Below are positions 1 through 11,989 of a stretch of 64,000 nt of DNA, piece by piece. The first letter of the stretch is position 1. Each line of letters begins with the position of its first letter. The stretch is from Cheilinus undulatus (lineage: Eukaryota; Chordata; Actinopteri; Labriformes; Labridae): the NCBI RefSeq assembly GCF_018320785.1, contig NC_054878.1:47456061-47520060 (forward strand), written 5' to 3'. Below the pieces are notes generated by a model. It ran no database searches and was not told where the DNA came from. It saw nothing but the letters and a program-made list of their open reading frames with translations. Made by a program: the position numbers and the translations under genes.

Positions 1-142
1 AATATAGAATGATTCATCGCTTGAATTTGTAGAAAAATACATCAGATGAGGAACCTAAGGATAATTGCATATTAAATCACAATTGCAATATTAGGAAAAA
101 AAAATCGTAATTAGATTATTTTTGCAAATTGTTCATCCCTGA
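1..142 (+). repeat. G-family hAT-like element, right end only
   Basis: Ends in GTTCATCCCTGA after A/T-rich sequence with ATTTTTGCAAATTG, matching the right end of the complete G copy at 43923-45182. The left part lies outside the window. Confidence 0.6.
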
Positions 143-593
143 CTAAAACATGTTATAAGTATGTTAATTCATCACAGACACTCCTGTTATAAGTTCTGAG
201 TATAGTTATAAAGCATTAAAAACCCCCTAAGTGCTTAGTAGTGCTCTGATGCATCATGGACAACGTTATGATGTGTTGTAGAGGAAGCCATCATGGACAG
301 GTTTATGTAACACCCAGTTTAAAATGCTATAAATGAACAAATGTGTTAGATTATGGTAGATGCTGGACATCAAGTGAAATTGGTTTGTAGGTGGCGCTAC
401 AGTCAAGGCTCCTTCAGAACAGTGGAGTTAGAAGAAGAGAGAATATTGAGTCTAATGGTGTTATAAAGCTGTAAACATATATTTTCATATAATCCACATC
501 AGCCAGCTGATCTCTGACCCGTCTCATTAACTCTCTTTAATCCGGAGCAGAGCGTCCTCTTAAATAAAACGTCTTTATTTAGACAGAGTTTCT

Positions 594-1113
594 AACCTGA
601 CACACCAGATGGATTTGTTTCACACATGCATCTGGAAAACCTTCAAGACTAAGCGTTGGGGAAAGGGCAGAGGATTTGAAAAACACTCAGGATGAACGTT
701 CTGTCTGTCACATCTTTACGGGCCAATCAGAGCAACGAAACATGTGACGTAGCTGCGACTGAGTTGAGCGTGTGCAGCTACCGAGGAATAAAGCGAAACA
801 TGGTGACAGTAAACATGTAAGTACTCGACTTTTGTTATTTTTGAAAAGCAAACAACTCACTGCTGTTCTTTGTTCTTCTTTTAACAAAGAAATGTCGTCA
901 AGTTCTGATAAAACTGGCGCTTTAGCAGCATCCACGCTAATCTCTTCCATAATCGACCCAGCCTCTTGTTGCTGCTTGCTTATGTCACGACCCTGAAAGT
1001 ACTGCCTCTCGCCGCTGATTGGTCCCGTCACTTTCTAACTGGGCCCAGACTGTTCAGACGGGAGCTTTGAAAGATGGATTCACCTGTGAGAGACACAGGT
1101 AAATCCATCTGCT
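594..1113 (+). repeat. D-family interspersed repeat
   Basis: Begins ACACACCAGATGG and ends AAATCCATCTG, with a related copy at 60095-60540 and a partial inverted one at 2290-2648. It contains GGCCAATCAGAGC and TGATTGGTCC (CCAAT-box-like) and a short frame around AAATGTCGTCAAG. No transposase is seen. Class unknown; probably a non-autonomous DNA element. The stretch 143-590 before it shows nothing I recognise. Confidence 0.55.
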
Positions 1114-1204
1114 TTGCAAGGTTACAGAGTTTCTGTTCACCCTGGTTTTAAAGTGAACCCTGACCTCACCTCTACGTCTGAGGAACAAATGAAACTGATG
1201 AAAC

Positions 1205-1545
1205 TAGGGCTGGGCAATTAATTGCAAATTAGATTAAATTGCAATATGACCTGCTGCAATATTTCTTTGACCTGAAATTTGTGTCAAAATAGCAGTTTAA
1301 TTTTTTTTTTTGCAGCAGCAGCAGCAGAGATTTTATGCAACCATTCAAGTACCATTCTTTTGAATAGTACTCAAAAAATCCTACCTTACAGTTACCTTTA
1401 ATTAAATATGAGAACGGCAAAAACTCTTCAATGCAACAATTCATATCCAATTTGCAATACGAGTCAAAATCGGTAGTATTAGATATTTTTAAATGACTGT
1501 TCAGCCGTTGTTTAGGGATAAAATAAAGTTGAGGAGTAATCACAT
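1205..1545 (+). repeat. G-family hAT-like element, left half
   Basis: Starts TAGGGCTGGGCAATTAATTG, the same terminus as the complete copy at 43923. The right half is missing. It includes a short (GCA)n run at 1312-1327. Confidence 0.6.
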
Positions 1546-1851
1546 ATATTATTTTCCAAACCCGTTCAGCCTTAGATGAGACCAACTTGGATAAACTTCA
1601 ACCAGACCAGTCCTGATCTTTTTCATTGCTTCTGCTGAATTTCCACCGACCGTCACATCCACTCTGGTTTTTTTCTGGTTAAAAGTGCCCGAGGCTGCTG
1701 AGGCGGTTTTCCTTCTGAAACAGCAGGAGCTCCATGCTCTCTATAAAGACCTTTAAAGACCATGTGATGATGGTTCACGCCCAGGTCACTGTTAACAAAA
1801 CAACACCCACAGTTAACTTCTCTCAGTGTTCAATACTTTTATACTCTAAAA

Positions 1852-2208
1852 CAGTGGTTCCCAATGTGGGGGTTGGGACCCCCTGAGAGGTCGCGGGACA
1901 CTGAGTGGGGGTCACAAGATGCCTTCCAAGAAACAAAGAGTATTTTCAAATAGTTTTAAATTGTATATTTTGCACATTTCTTTAAAAATATATGCATTGA
2001 AATGGTTGAATTAAAAATAAAAACATGGTAATTTGTTTAGATTTTTGCAGAGGTAAAAGCAATGTTTAAATAGTCCTGCACATGGTGATTCTCTAATTTG
2101 CATGGCTGTGTTCAACTATGCCACAACCAATCTTTGGGACAGTGGGGGTCCCCTGTCTTCGTCAACATTATTTTGGGGGTCGTGGGCTGAAAAGTTTGGG
2201 AATCCCAG
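1852..2208 (+). mobile_element. B-family non-autonomous hAT, short copy
   Basis: Termini CAGTGGTTCCCAA and TTGGGAATCCCAG are inverted copies, flanked by a perfect 8-bp duplication CTCTAAAA (1844-1851 and 2209-2216). Eight-base duplications and CAGNG termini are hAT hallmarks. The core has GGGGTCGTGGGCTGAAAAG near the right end, shared with the copies in tmem30a intron 1. No coding capacity. Confidence 0.8.
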
Positions 2209-2289
2209 CTCTAAAACAGGGATGTCAGACTCAATCACAGCAGGGGCCAAATTCTGAATTTGGGTCTAACCTGAGGGCCTAACTAAGAG

Positions 2290-2648
2290 ATTAGCGTGGA
2301 TGCTGCTAAAGCGCCAGTTTTATCAGAACTTGACAACATTTCTTCGTTAAAAGAAGAACAAAGGACAGCAGTGAGTTGTTTTCTTTTCAAAAATGACAAT
2401 AGTTGAGTACTTAAATGTCTACGGTCGCCGTGTTTCACATTATTCCCCTTAGCTGTGCACGCGCAGCTCGATAGCTGCTACGTCACGTGTTTTGTTGCTC
2501 TGATTGGACCGTAGAGATGTGACAGACAGAACATTCACCCAATCACCCTCCAAGTTTCTTTCAAAGCCGCTGCCTTTTCTCAAATGTTTCCTATTCAAGC
2601 TTTCCCAGATGGATGTGTGAAACACATCCATCTGGCGTGTCAGGTTAG
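2290..2648 (-). repeat. D-family fragment, inverted, inside the C element
   Basis: Reverse complement of part of the repeat at 594-1113: it shares TTAGCGTGGATGCTGCTAAA and CATCCATCTGGCGTGTCAGG. The far end is missing. Confidence 0.55.
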
Positions 2649-3185
2649 TCAGCCTCATCTTCGTCGGAAACGAAGTATAGGGAAAAAATGTTACCTTGAT
2701 GATAAACAATTTAGAGATTTAATGAGTTTAAATCAGTCAAAATATGAGATAAAATTCAAAACCATGAGTTTAAATGGTCAAAAGATGGGATAAAAAAATT
2801 TAAATTTTGAATTGAAAAGATACATATTTGTAATTAAAGTTATATTTAGGAGTTAAAAATATTAAGATATGAGAAAAAAAATTATAAATCTAGAGTTTAG
2901 AAGGTGAAAATATGAGATAAATTCAAAATCAAGAGTTTTCAATGTCAAAATTTGAGATAAATCAAACATTTTGAGTTATAAAAGTCCAAAGATGAGCTAA
3001 AAATACAAGATTTTAAATAGAAAAGGTTAATGTTTGCAATTAAAATTCAAAGTTAGGAATTAATTTAGGAGTTAATTTCATGAGTTTTAAACCTTAAAAT
3101 ATGACTTAAAAATTACAACTGTGGATCTAAACACTCAAAATATGATATAAAAATCTAAATTATGATTTCAAAAGGTCAAAATATG

Positions 3186-3670
3186 TATTGCAAAAACTAC
3201 TAGCTGGTAGCAGGAAGGCAATTACCAGGAAATGGTTGAATAAGGAACCTCCAATGATCACCGAATGGAAGGAAAGAATCCAGGACATTTATAAAATGGA
3301 ACAACTCACATTCTCTCTATGGTATGCTACCAAAAAAGGGAAAAATACTGGAAAAACTGGAAATCATATTGTAACCTGAAGTGATGTCTGTAACCTTTGT
3401 GAAATCTGTTCTGGAATAACAATTAGGAGACTTTTGAGCTCAAGGGACATTATTTGATTTGTAAAAGGAGACTAAGGAAATACTGACTTCCACACTTTAC
3501 TGTAACCTTACTGTAAATATGCATTTATGTTTATTTTATTTATATGTAGTTTAAGCTCAACATTATGTGCTGGCAAAACATTCTGTCTGATATGTGATGA
3601 CCCTGTCTGTATATTGTTACATGCGTTTGTTAAAAAACACAAAAATATAAAAATAAAGTATAAAAAAAAG
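3186..3670 (+). pseudogene. L1/Tx1-like non-LTR retrotransposon 3' end
   Basis: A 63-residue frame reads SRKAITRKWLNKEPP, EWKERIQDIYKMEQLTFSL, the C-terminal motif of L1-clade ORF2 proteins (KAITRKWL, then xxEKxTFSL). It is followed by about 290 bases of 3' UTR ending in an A-rich tail. Strongly 5'-truncated, as is usual for LINE copies. Confidence 0.65.
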
Positions 3671-4338
3671 GTCAAAATATGATATCAAAAGTCAAAACCA
3701 TAACTTTGTGTCATAATTGTAAGATGCAAATTAGAGTATATGAAACGAAAACACAAATTACTTTTCCCACACTTTTTATCAAATTATTTTAACTCTTTAC
3801 TATTTCTGATTCTTATGACTTAACAAGGATATTTTCAATCATCAGGGTGAAGTTTACATTTTTATACTGGAGGAAATCTGCAGACCTCATACTGGTGGGC
3901 CAGTTAGAATAAAAATATCATATGATCTGCCACGGGCCGGATTTGGTCCCCAGGCCTTGAGTTTGACACCCTTGCTCTAATACCTAATGCACGGGTGTTC
4001 ATAGAGAAAAATACAAGGATGGCAGAGCTACTCTGACATGAACATTTCCTCCTGATATCTACACCTGTAGATCTGCTGTAAATGCATCCAGACTGTGTGA
4101 AAACAAGCATCCCTGGCTGCAGCAGTGAGTGCTGCTACGTGGAGGTGAACAGTGCATGCTGTTGAAGTTTCATTGTTCCTCTGCAAGCATGAAGCTGCAG
4201 CAGCTTCCTGCTCTGAGCGTCTCTCTGTGTTAGCAGGATGTTAGCAGGGTGCAGTGGCATGCAGCATGAATCCTGCACCCTGCAGGAAACCAAACCAACA
4301 GGTGACGATGGGCAGCATGGAGGCAGTGTTAGCGCTAG

Positions 4339-4378
4339 CACACACACACCCACACACACACACATACACACACACAGA
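4339..4378. repeat. (AC)n microsatellite
   Basis: About 40 bases of nearly pure AC repeat with single interruptions. The rest of 3980-4520 holds nothing I can assign. Confidence 0.9.
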
Positions 4379-4534
4379 TATGCACAGACAGCATGAATTA
4401 TAGCTGAGGTCCTGACACCAAACAGGTCAACAGAGATGTGTCTACACATGCAAACACACAATGAGAGATGGAGTTATGAGGAGCAGGATGAGATGAGCGG
4501 ACCCAACAGGAAATAAATTAAAGTGTCTCCAGGA

Positions 4535-5367
4535 TGGAGAGGATCATCAAGATGTTTGTTGGCAAATATGAGACGAGTCTTTGTGTTCTTTCTTGTCAGT
4601 AGTGGTTTTTGGCCTTGGAACTCTCCCATGATGCCATTGTTGCTCAGTGTCTTTCTGATGGTTGAGTCATGAACTCTGACCTTAACTGAGGCCAGTGAGG
4701 CCTGCAGTTTTTTGGATGTGGTTCTGGGTTCTTCTGGGACCTCCTGGATGAGTCGTCATAGCACTCTTGGAGTCATTTTGGTTGGCCAACCACCCCTGGG
4801 AAGGTTCACCACTGTTCCCAGTTTTCTCCATTTGTGGATAATGGCTCTGACCGTGGTTCTCTGGAGTCCCAAAGCCTTGGAAATGTCTTTTAACCTTTTC
4901 AGACTGATAAATTTCAATCACTTTGTTTTTTCATTTGTTCTTGAGTTTCATTGGATGGTGGCATGAAGCGTTTCTGAGATCTTGTAGCCTACTTCACTTT
5001 GTCTGACAGCTTCTATTTAAGGGATTTCTTCATTCAACAAATCTGGCAGTAATCAGGCCTGGGTGTGGCCAGTGAAACTGAACTCAGCTTTCCAAGAACT
5101 GTGGTTAATCACAGTTGACTCATGATTTAATAAGGGGGGGCAATTATTTTTTACACAGGGTCAGATAGGTTTGGATTTTTATTTAACCTAAATAAATGCA
5201 ATCATCATTTAGAAACTGCATTTTGTATTAACTTAGGTTATCTTTGTGAAATCTAAAAACTGGTTTGATGATCCGAAACATTTAAGGGTGGTAAATATAC
5301 AAAAAAAAAAAAAAAAAAAAAAAAATCAGGAATCAGAAAGAGGCGAATACTTTTTCACAGCACTGTA
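4535..5367 (-). pseudogene. Tc1-like transposon remnant, 5' part
   Basis: Minus-strand pieces read VIEIYQSEK-, HGQSHYPQMEKTGNSGEPSQ-like residues, a broken N-terminal paired-like DNA-binding region of a Tc1 transposase. The right end, with TTTTTCACAGCACTGTA, is the terminal inverted repeat of this widespread fish family. Poly(A) at 5300-5325 lies inside the terminal repeat region. The catalytic half is missing. Confidence 0.75.
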
Positions 5368-5747
5368 CATCCACATACAAACTCTCTGAAGTCTTATATT
5401 TTTAACCTTTTTTGTACATCATCAGACAGACTGTCTCATTGTTGTGTTTCTGTATTGAGCAGGTCTTGGTTGTCACCACTCCATTCTTTGCAGCTTTTTT
5501 TGTCTTTTTATTTCACATTGTCTTTTTCTTTCCTTTGACAGTAACTTTTGTGTATTTTTTAAAAATCTTTCTCTGTTTCTTAGTGACATTTTCTATTCAT
5601 GTATTTCTTTGAAAGACTTTTTTGGACATTGTTTTCAATTTTTCAGTCATTTTCTAGCTATTCTGTTTCCTATTCTGGTTGCTTTCTGTACTTTTTCAGT
5701 TGTTTTTCTACCTCAAATACTTCAGATTATTTTACACAACTTAGCGC

Positions 5748-7468
5748 AAAGTTACGGAGCCCCAGACACGACATGGTAAAAAAATAATATGAAATTGTGG
5801 CAACAGTATAGCTATAACGTGCGCACAAAATACTAACTTGTGGCCATGAAACACTTAATTGTGGCCATAAAATACTAATTCGAGCCCACAAAATACCAAT
5901 TTGTGGCCACAAAATAAGTATAACACACACACAAAATTCTAATCAATAATATTAATATCATTTCTGGACAGCTGGGTAAGCAAATCAAGTGCACCTTCTT
6001 ATCCCAGCATCCAAGTCGTACCTCCGCTGGTAAAGCACCCTGGCTCTCAGTATTCTGTTTAAATGCCTCTCGGTAATAATGGTTCCTTCAATGCCAGGCT
6101 TTTCAGAATTTCTTTGGAGCTCATTCCCAGCCTAAAATAAAATTCAATCATACTATCCCTGTCCATCGTGTAGCTTTAGCCCCTCTACTGCCTCTACCTT
6201 AGACCTTAGAGAAGGTGACCCTGAATAGTCGGCGATTCGACGATTCAATTTGGAGGAGTTTGATTTGACTATGAACCTCATAGTCGAATGTTGTTATATA
6301 ACCAAGGTCGTACCATTGTGACTACATGGGGCTGCTAAGCCTGAGTTAGCCGGTAATTTGTCAGTCATTGGCCGGTAAAAAGGGCGGAAGTCCGGCAGAT
6401 AAAAATATAACAGGTCAAAATGTCTGGCAGAAAACATGAAAATGACCAGATAAGTAAATACTGAATACTTGCATATTATCTTTTGTGTACCCTAGAAGAT
6501 ATGTTGCGAGAACGTGTTAATATAAACTCAAAGTTGCCTAATCTTACTACACCCACTGTCCTGCAGTGCTGGAGTTCTTTATCTCTGCTGCGTTCCATTT
6601 GTCATCGTAACTCGTATCCCGACTTGTTTTTCCGACTTCCGACCATAAGTGGCAAATAGAACGTCTCTCCAAGTCGTATGTACAACTCGTGAACTCGGTC
6701 TTTCACAGAGTACCCCAATCTCAACATCCCAACATGGTGGCAGAAAATATAAAGTGTAGTAAAAACTTTGATTTTGACCTGTTTTCAGAACCTTTTGCTG
6801 TTTCTCAGTGCATTTTCAGAAACTGTAGTCACAGCACTACCCTGACATACTTTAAACCACTTACACAAAAAAGTAAGAGAGAGATTTATGTGTTTTGCTG
6901 CAGCAAAAAATTGTTAAAGCAAATGTCCGGTAGTTGTTCTAAATGGATGGAATTCTTCTTCTTCTTCTTTTGAATTTCCGGCAGACTAGACGCAGCCAAG
7001 GCATATTGCTGCCCTCCACAGGTCTTTAGGGCTGGTTAGTCAGCACATCAAGCTCTAGAGTATAATCCAGTCAGTGAAGAAACTTTAAAACGGCTTTTGT
7101 CGTTTCGTGGTGTTCCCAGCTGAGGAGTGACTTAAGTGAAGTGTCTTTGATTCCAGTTGCTGCCGGACTTCTTGAGGACTGCCGGTCATGTTAACCGGGG
7201 ACAAAAAAGTCTAGCGGAAACGCTGTTTGATTATCAGTCGACTAAAGGCAAAATCTGACGAATCAGATTCAACTATGAAAATCTTTAGTAGAAGACACCC
7301 CTAATTAATATTATCAATTAGTATTTCGTACACACATTATACTTATTTTGTGGCCACAAATGAGTATTTTGTGGCCATGAATTAATATTTCGTGCGCATG
7401 TTATAGCTATATTGTGGCCACAATTTAAATGTATTTTTACCATGCCATGGCTGGGGCTCCGTACAAAG
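5748..7468. mobile_element. Foldback-like element with long subterminal inverted repeats
   Basis: Arms 5748-5965 and 7303-7468 are inverted copies. Both hold the same blocks: CGGAGCCCCAG, CATGGTAAAAA, ATAGCTATAACGTGCGCAC and several TTGTGGCCAC / TGGCCATGAA units. Between them, about 6205-7297, lies another probable insert that begins near GGTGACCCTGAATAGTCGG and ends AGAAGACACCCCTAATT. No transposase is seen. Superfamily not determined. Confidence 0.6.
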
Positions 7469-7523
7469 TAGTTGCTTTTGCTTAAGATTGAAACATTTGT
7501 CTTGTTTCCCTTTTTTGTGGTCT

Positions 7524-7612
7524 AATAAATAAACAAATAAATAAAACAAAAATAGAATAAATACATAACTAAATAAATAAAAAATAAATAATAAATAAAT
7601 AAATAAATAAGA
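7524..7612. repeat. (TAAA)n-type microsatellite
   Basis: AATAAATAAAC-like A/T simple repeat. Downstream, 7620-9540 is mostly single-copy-looking sequence with no gene I recognise. Confidence 0.85.
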
Positions 7613-7619
7613 ATGCTAA

Positions 7620-9540
7620 ACATGTGTCCTTGCATGCAGCAGAGCCCTTCAGTGGTTGTCCCCTTCATTCTGCAGCCATGGAACCATGAGCATGAGAAAG
7701 TTTAACCTAAAAAACTCTGAATTCTGATTGGATGATATATGAACCAGAAGTAAAAAACTCTGTCCAATCACGTTAGAGGCGGACGTCAGCTGCGGCATTC
7801 TGCGAGGTGAGCAGAGAAACACAGTAAGAGTTCTGTTAATGGACAAGAGTGTGTGCTTAATACACACTGATCCCTCTTTATGGTTAATCCTCCATTAACC
7901 AGCTTTTAACCTCCGCGCGCACACAAACACGTCCAATCCCTCAGACTCTTCTGTCGCTCGCTCTCCAAACTGAAGCCACATTTCTGCTCCCGGGGTCAGG
8001 AAGCCAAAACCTCCAGGCCCCGCCACGCGACCTTTAAACCCCAAACACGGGAGGTGGAGCGGGGCAGGCCAAAGGTCTGCTTCTTAGACTTAAGGTCACG
8101 TTTCTGGAGGGATATCTATTACCTGCTAATCTGTGCAGGTCTCATGTCTTCATCAGACAGACTTAAGTGTTCATGGAGCCTCGATAATCCAGCTCCTCTC
8201 CACTCCAAACTCACAGGAAACCAAACTTAAAGCAGCCTTTAACATCACGCTGTCTTCTTTACTTCCTGTGCGCATCTTCTTTAAGAGAGAAAACCAACAT
8301 TCATCCATTCATTCAACCTTGACTTAATCCCTCGCAATCTCTCATTTCCAATCATCAAGAGTATGACCAATAAAATGCATTAAAACAAAGAAGCACAATT
8401 AAAATAGACACATGCAAAAGCACAACCGTTCATTATTATTGTTTTAAACTGACCAACAGGAGCGAGTGTTTGCATGTTTAGTGGCAGAGAAGCTGAAAGA
8501 TGTTCTTCCTACCTATGGCTGCAGATATGTTGGTTGAATAATTCACATCTGCCGATAGTTAACCTTTTATCATGCACATACATAAAGCAGATAGAGATTA
8601 AGATATAGTAAATCTCCAAACAGTAGTTCCTTTTATCAAATATATTTGTACGTAGCCCATCTGCTCTCTCCCTGACTGGCAGATTATCATTTGATTTTTC
8701 TTCAGGATTATAAAAACACTCAGAGCAGCAGCAACGGGGACAGCACACACAGATAAAACAGCCGTTTGTCTTCCACAAACGGAAGCCGAGAGCCTTTCAG
8801 CATCCAATAAAACTCTCCAACTCTTTCGCCGTTCGCCTGCAATTAGCCTGGAGGGACGGCGCTAAAAGGGGCTGATGGGAAATGTGAAGGTAAACAGCAG
8901 CGCGCCTGGTTTCCCCGCATCCGCTCAGCTGTCACCTCACTCAGGAAACAACAGGAAGCAGCTCCGAGTGGGTCAAGGTTGTCGGTGTATGTGGGAGTCT
9001 CATTCATCCACTCGCTAAAAGGCTCCAATCACTGCTAAGGGCCGCAAACGGAGAAAATTCACATAGCTGACGCTCCTGTTGGTTCAACAGGAAAATGTGA
9101 GGTTTAAGGTTCTTACATGTTCGTTTCAGCCTTTTACTTTATTTAACATCCGAATTATTGTTTAATACTGTTAGACACCTTTAATTCTCCCAGAGAGTGA
9201 ACAATGGATGCCACATTTCAGGATGAGCAGCTCTCTCTGTAATGAATGTAAGCGCTTAGTTTACTGATGTGAACCTCTCCATTAAGGAATGAATGCCTTT
9301 TATTACTCATCTAGTCCCCTTTTAAACACTGTCTGCCCATCCCCACATCAGTAAATATTCACATTAAATTTAGAATCTGGCTTTTAACCCCTTACTGCAT
9401 AAAACAAAACACTGACACATTTCCAACGAGTGTCTCGGAGAGAAATCATCAGTGTTATTGTTTATTCACCGTCATGTTCAGAGAAAGATTTGCAGCTTGG
9501 ATATCAGGTCAACAAAGGCATGCATCACAAGATGCAAAAA
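7620..9540. other. No gene seen; single-copy-looking intronic DNA
   Basis: Moderate GC, few repeats, no frame with a recognisable domain. It is probably part of the large prkd3 intron. It is the best non-repetitive stretch in the first 25 kb, so any conserved intronic regulatory element is most likely here (inference only). Confidence 0.4.
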
Positions 9541-9815
9541 TGTCAGAAAGCTACTATCAGGCTAAAAAAGGCCTAAAAATGAGGCACAACTACAGGGGTA
9601 CTACACTTCTCTCAGTACCAGGAAAGGTCCTAGGACTGATCCTGCTGAACAGGATCCATGACCCGCTGCTCCAACACCAGCATCCTGAACAGCCAGGCTT
9701 TACACCCAGGAGGTCTAGGTCATATCCTGGCACTTTGGGTCCTCACTGACCCAGGAATTCAATCAGGGGTTGCTTGCAGCCTATGTTGACTTTCAGATGG
9801 CGTTCGACTAATTAG
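9540..9815 (+). pseudogene. RTE/Rex-like reverse transcriptase fragment
   Basis: Reads NYRGTTLLSVPGKVLGLILLN, PEQPGFTPRRS and, after frameshifts, a degraded AYVDFxxAFD. These are RT palm/finger motifs of fish non-LTR elements. Only about 90 codons survive, with stops. Possibly the same family as 41925-42650, but from the middle of the RT. Confidence 0.65.
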
Positions 9816-9829
9816 TTGGAGTTTGCAAT

Positions 9830-10253
9830 TTTATACTTAAATTCCGTTTTTACTGCTTTTAGCCCATTTTTGACACTTTTATCCAACTTTTTGCAAGTTT
9901 TTGCCCCTTTTTAGCCACTTTTTGCCCATTTAGACTGTCTTTTGCAATTAAATGCCACTAATTAGGGATGGGACTGATCTGATCCAATATCAGTATCGGG
10001 TCCGATATGGACGTAATTAATAGATTGGATCTGACTGACAGCGCTGATTCAAGTGACCAATCCAAATCCATCCTACAGTTTGCAGTAGACCATAAATGCA
10101 CCGCAGTCTAACATGAGACAGTCTGTGTGTAACTGAGCTAGTATTAGTTAGGATGTTCTTAGCGGTATAATTACCTAGTAGATTAAATGTAAACCTATAT
10201 TTAGAATAGTCAAAACTAGTCTAAAGATGAGAGAACACAAAGAAGAGCTTTAT

Positions 10254-10293
<40 letters not shown>

Positions 10294-10883
10294 GAATCAG
10301 TATTGGCACATATTTATCGGAATTGGATCGGAACTGAAAAAAAGTGGATCGATGCGTCCCTACCCCTAATTTCCCTTTTTAACACTCATTAATGCTTTTT
10401 GTTCATTTCAGTCATTTTTCACTCATTTTTCTCCACGTTTTTGCCGCTTTTCACCCAATTTTTTGCCACTTCCTACCCTTTTAAGCCACTTTTCTCCAAG
10501 TGTTTGCTGCTTTAAGCCCATTTTTGCCAGTTTTTTTTGTTATTTTTCTCCCCTTTTTGACACTTTAATCCTGCTTTTTGCAATTTTTTGCTCCTTTTTG
10601 CCACTTCTCACCCAATTATTCTGCCTTTTGCAATTAAATGCCGCTTTTTGCCGATTTTTCCCACCTTTTTCTGATTTTTGCCCATTTTAGTCACTTTACA
10701 CTCATTTTTTGCAACGTTTTTGCCACTTTTAACTTATCATTTGGTCACTTCCCACCCATTTTTGCCACTTTTCTCCCAGCAGTTGCCGCTTTTTGACCAT
10801 TTTTTCCACCTTCAGCTTATTTTAATTGCCACTATTCACCACTTAGATTTGGCTCTTTGGTTGAGCAGGGTTTAGTAACACTG
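9830..10883 (-). mobile_element. A-family non-autonomous hAT, with a nested element
   Basis: The right edge reads GAGCAGGGTTTAGTAACACTG, the reverse complement of the A-family left terminus. The interior is TTTTTGCCACTTTT-type degenerate minisatellite. The other terminus was not found and may have been lost. A second element sits inside at about 9965-10372. Confidence 0.6.
9965..10372 (+). mobile_element. Small non-autonomous DNA transposon nested in the A element
   Basis: Termini AGGGATGGGACTGATC and GATGCGTCCCTACCCCT are imperfect inverted repeats, with GATCCAATATCAG near one end and GGATCGGAACTG near the other. It includes a (TA)n tract at 10253-10291. Target duplication unclear (TAATT on both sides). 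Confidence 0.6.
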
Positions 10884-11465
10884 ATCTAGAGGATTTTATC
10901 AGTAAGATAATACTCAGTGAATTAATTAGAGTACTTTAAGTGCTTTACAACAGTAACTGTGACCACATCCTCTCCGCTCACATACCACACTGCATGTGAG
11001 CGTTACAGTGACCTCGGTGTTTCCTCTGGGTTCATTCAGCAGCAACATGACCACACATTAAAAATTAACTCAACACCACAGGAACTCAGAGGAGCTCAGC
11101 AGGCTGAGAGAATGAGAGAGTATGTTTGTTTATGAGGGAGAGAGATCTCCGTTTATCCTGATTTATAAAGAGCCAAAGAGTCCTAACAACAGAGGGACCA
11201 TGCTCTCAGACACCTCCATCAGTAAAATACAAGTTTGTCCTAATAAAGCGTTATAGCTGTCAGCTGAAGTAGAGAAGGGAAGCAAAACTAGCAGCCTGCT
11301 CCACAGACACACAAAAGGAGAACACAAACTACTCTGCTAACTCCAGCTGAAGGAGAGAGAGTCTGTCCTCTCTCAATGAAAGCAGGCGACACTCTGCAGA
11401 CTCCTGAGCGGTTCTCATTGGCTGAGTCCTTATCTGTGACTAGTTCTGCTGTAAAGACCAGAGAA

Positions 11466-11989
11466 TAGGGGTGGGTAAAAATATCGATTAATCGATGCAT
11501 CGCAATATTTCCCCCCTCAATTCAGTATCGATTCAGCAAATCCTCTGAATCGATTTGCCTCCAGGCCAGTGGGGGTCACTGTGCGTGTGATTTGCGTTGT
11601 ATGGACGGAGGCCGCACTCGACCAAACAACAACTAACCATAACCATGTTATGTGAGGTTTATCACAATTTCCAAGAGGAAAGAAATATTATTAAAGTTTA
11701 CATGCACTTTACTTTTCAGTGTTTATACAGAACTGGCATGTTTTTTTACTTTTGTACTCCTTGTGCACAAATAAGTTATTGTGCAAATTTTTATTTTCAG
11801 ATGTTTTATTGCTAAAAAATGTGAGGTAACCTACCACATATGTTCACATGAGCATGAAAATAATTATTAAAAATTGTCAACAGTCCTTTGTGTATTTCTA
11901 CTTCTCACTGAATCAACATCAAAGCATTTAAATCAATATCAAATCCATATCGAATTGAATCATGAGGTTCTTAGCAATACCCAGCCCTA
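11466..11989 (+). mobile_element. L-family hAT-like non-autonomous element
   Basis: Starts TAGGGGTGGGTAAAAATATC and ends CAATACCCAGCCCTA, flanked by a perfect 8-bp duplication CCAGAGAA (11458-11465 and 11990-11997). 524 bp, no transposase. Its terminus resembles the G family (TAGGGCTGGG). The stretch 10884-11465 has nothing else I recognise. Confidence 0.8.

Larger units (their letters stand above)
2217..3974 (+). mobile_element. C-family non-autonomous hAT with nested inserts
   Basis: Starts CAGGGATGTCAGACTCAAT and ends CCTTGAGTTTGACACCCTTG. Target duplication CTCTAAAA / CTCTAATA (2209-2216 and 3975-3982), so it abuts the B element and shares its target. Its interior is degenerate AAAGGTCAAAATATGAG-like repeats. 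It carries an inverted D fragment (2290-2648) and a non-LTR 3' piece (3186-3670). Confidence 0.75.

Noticed and set aside
4135-4461. Cys/Val-rich 108-codon ORF on minus
   Set aside because: It spans an (AC)n microsatellite, has no homology I recognise and no splice context.
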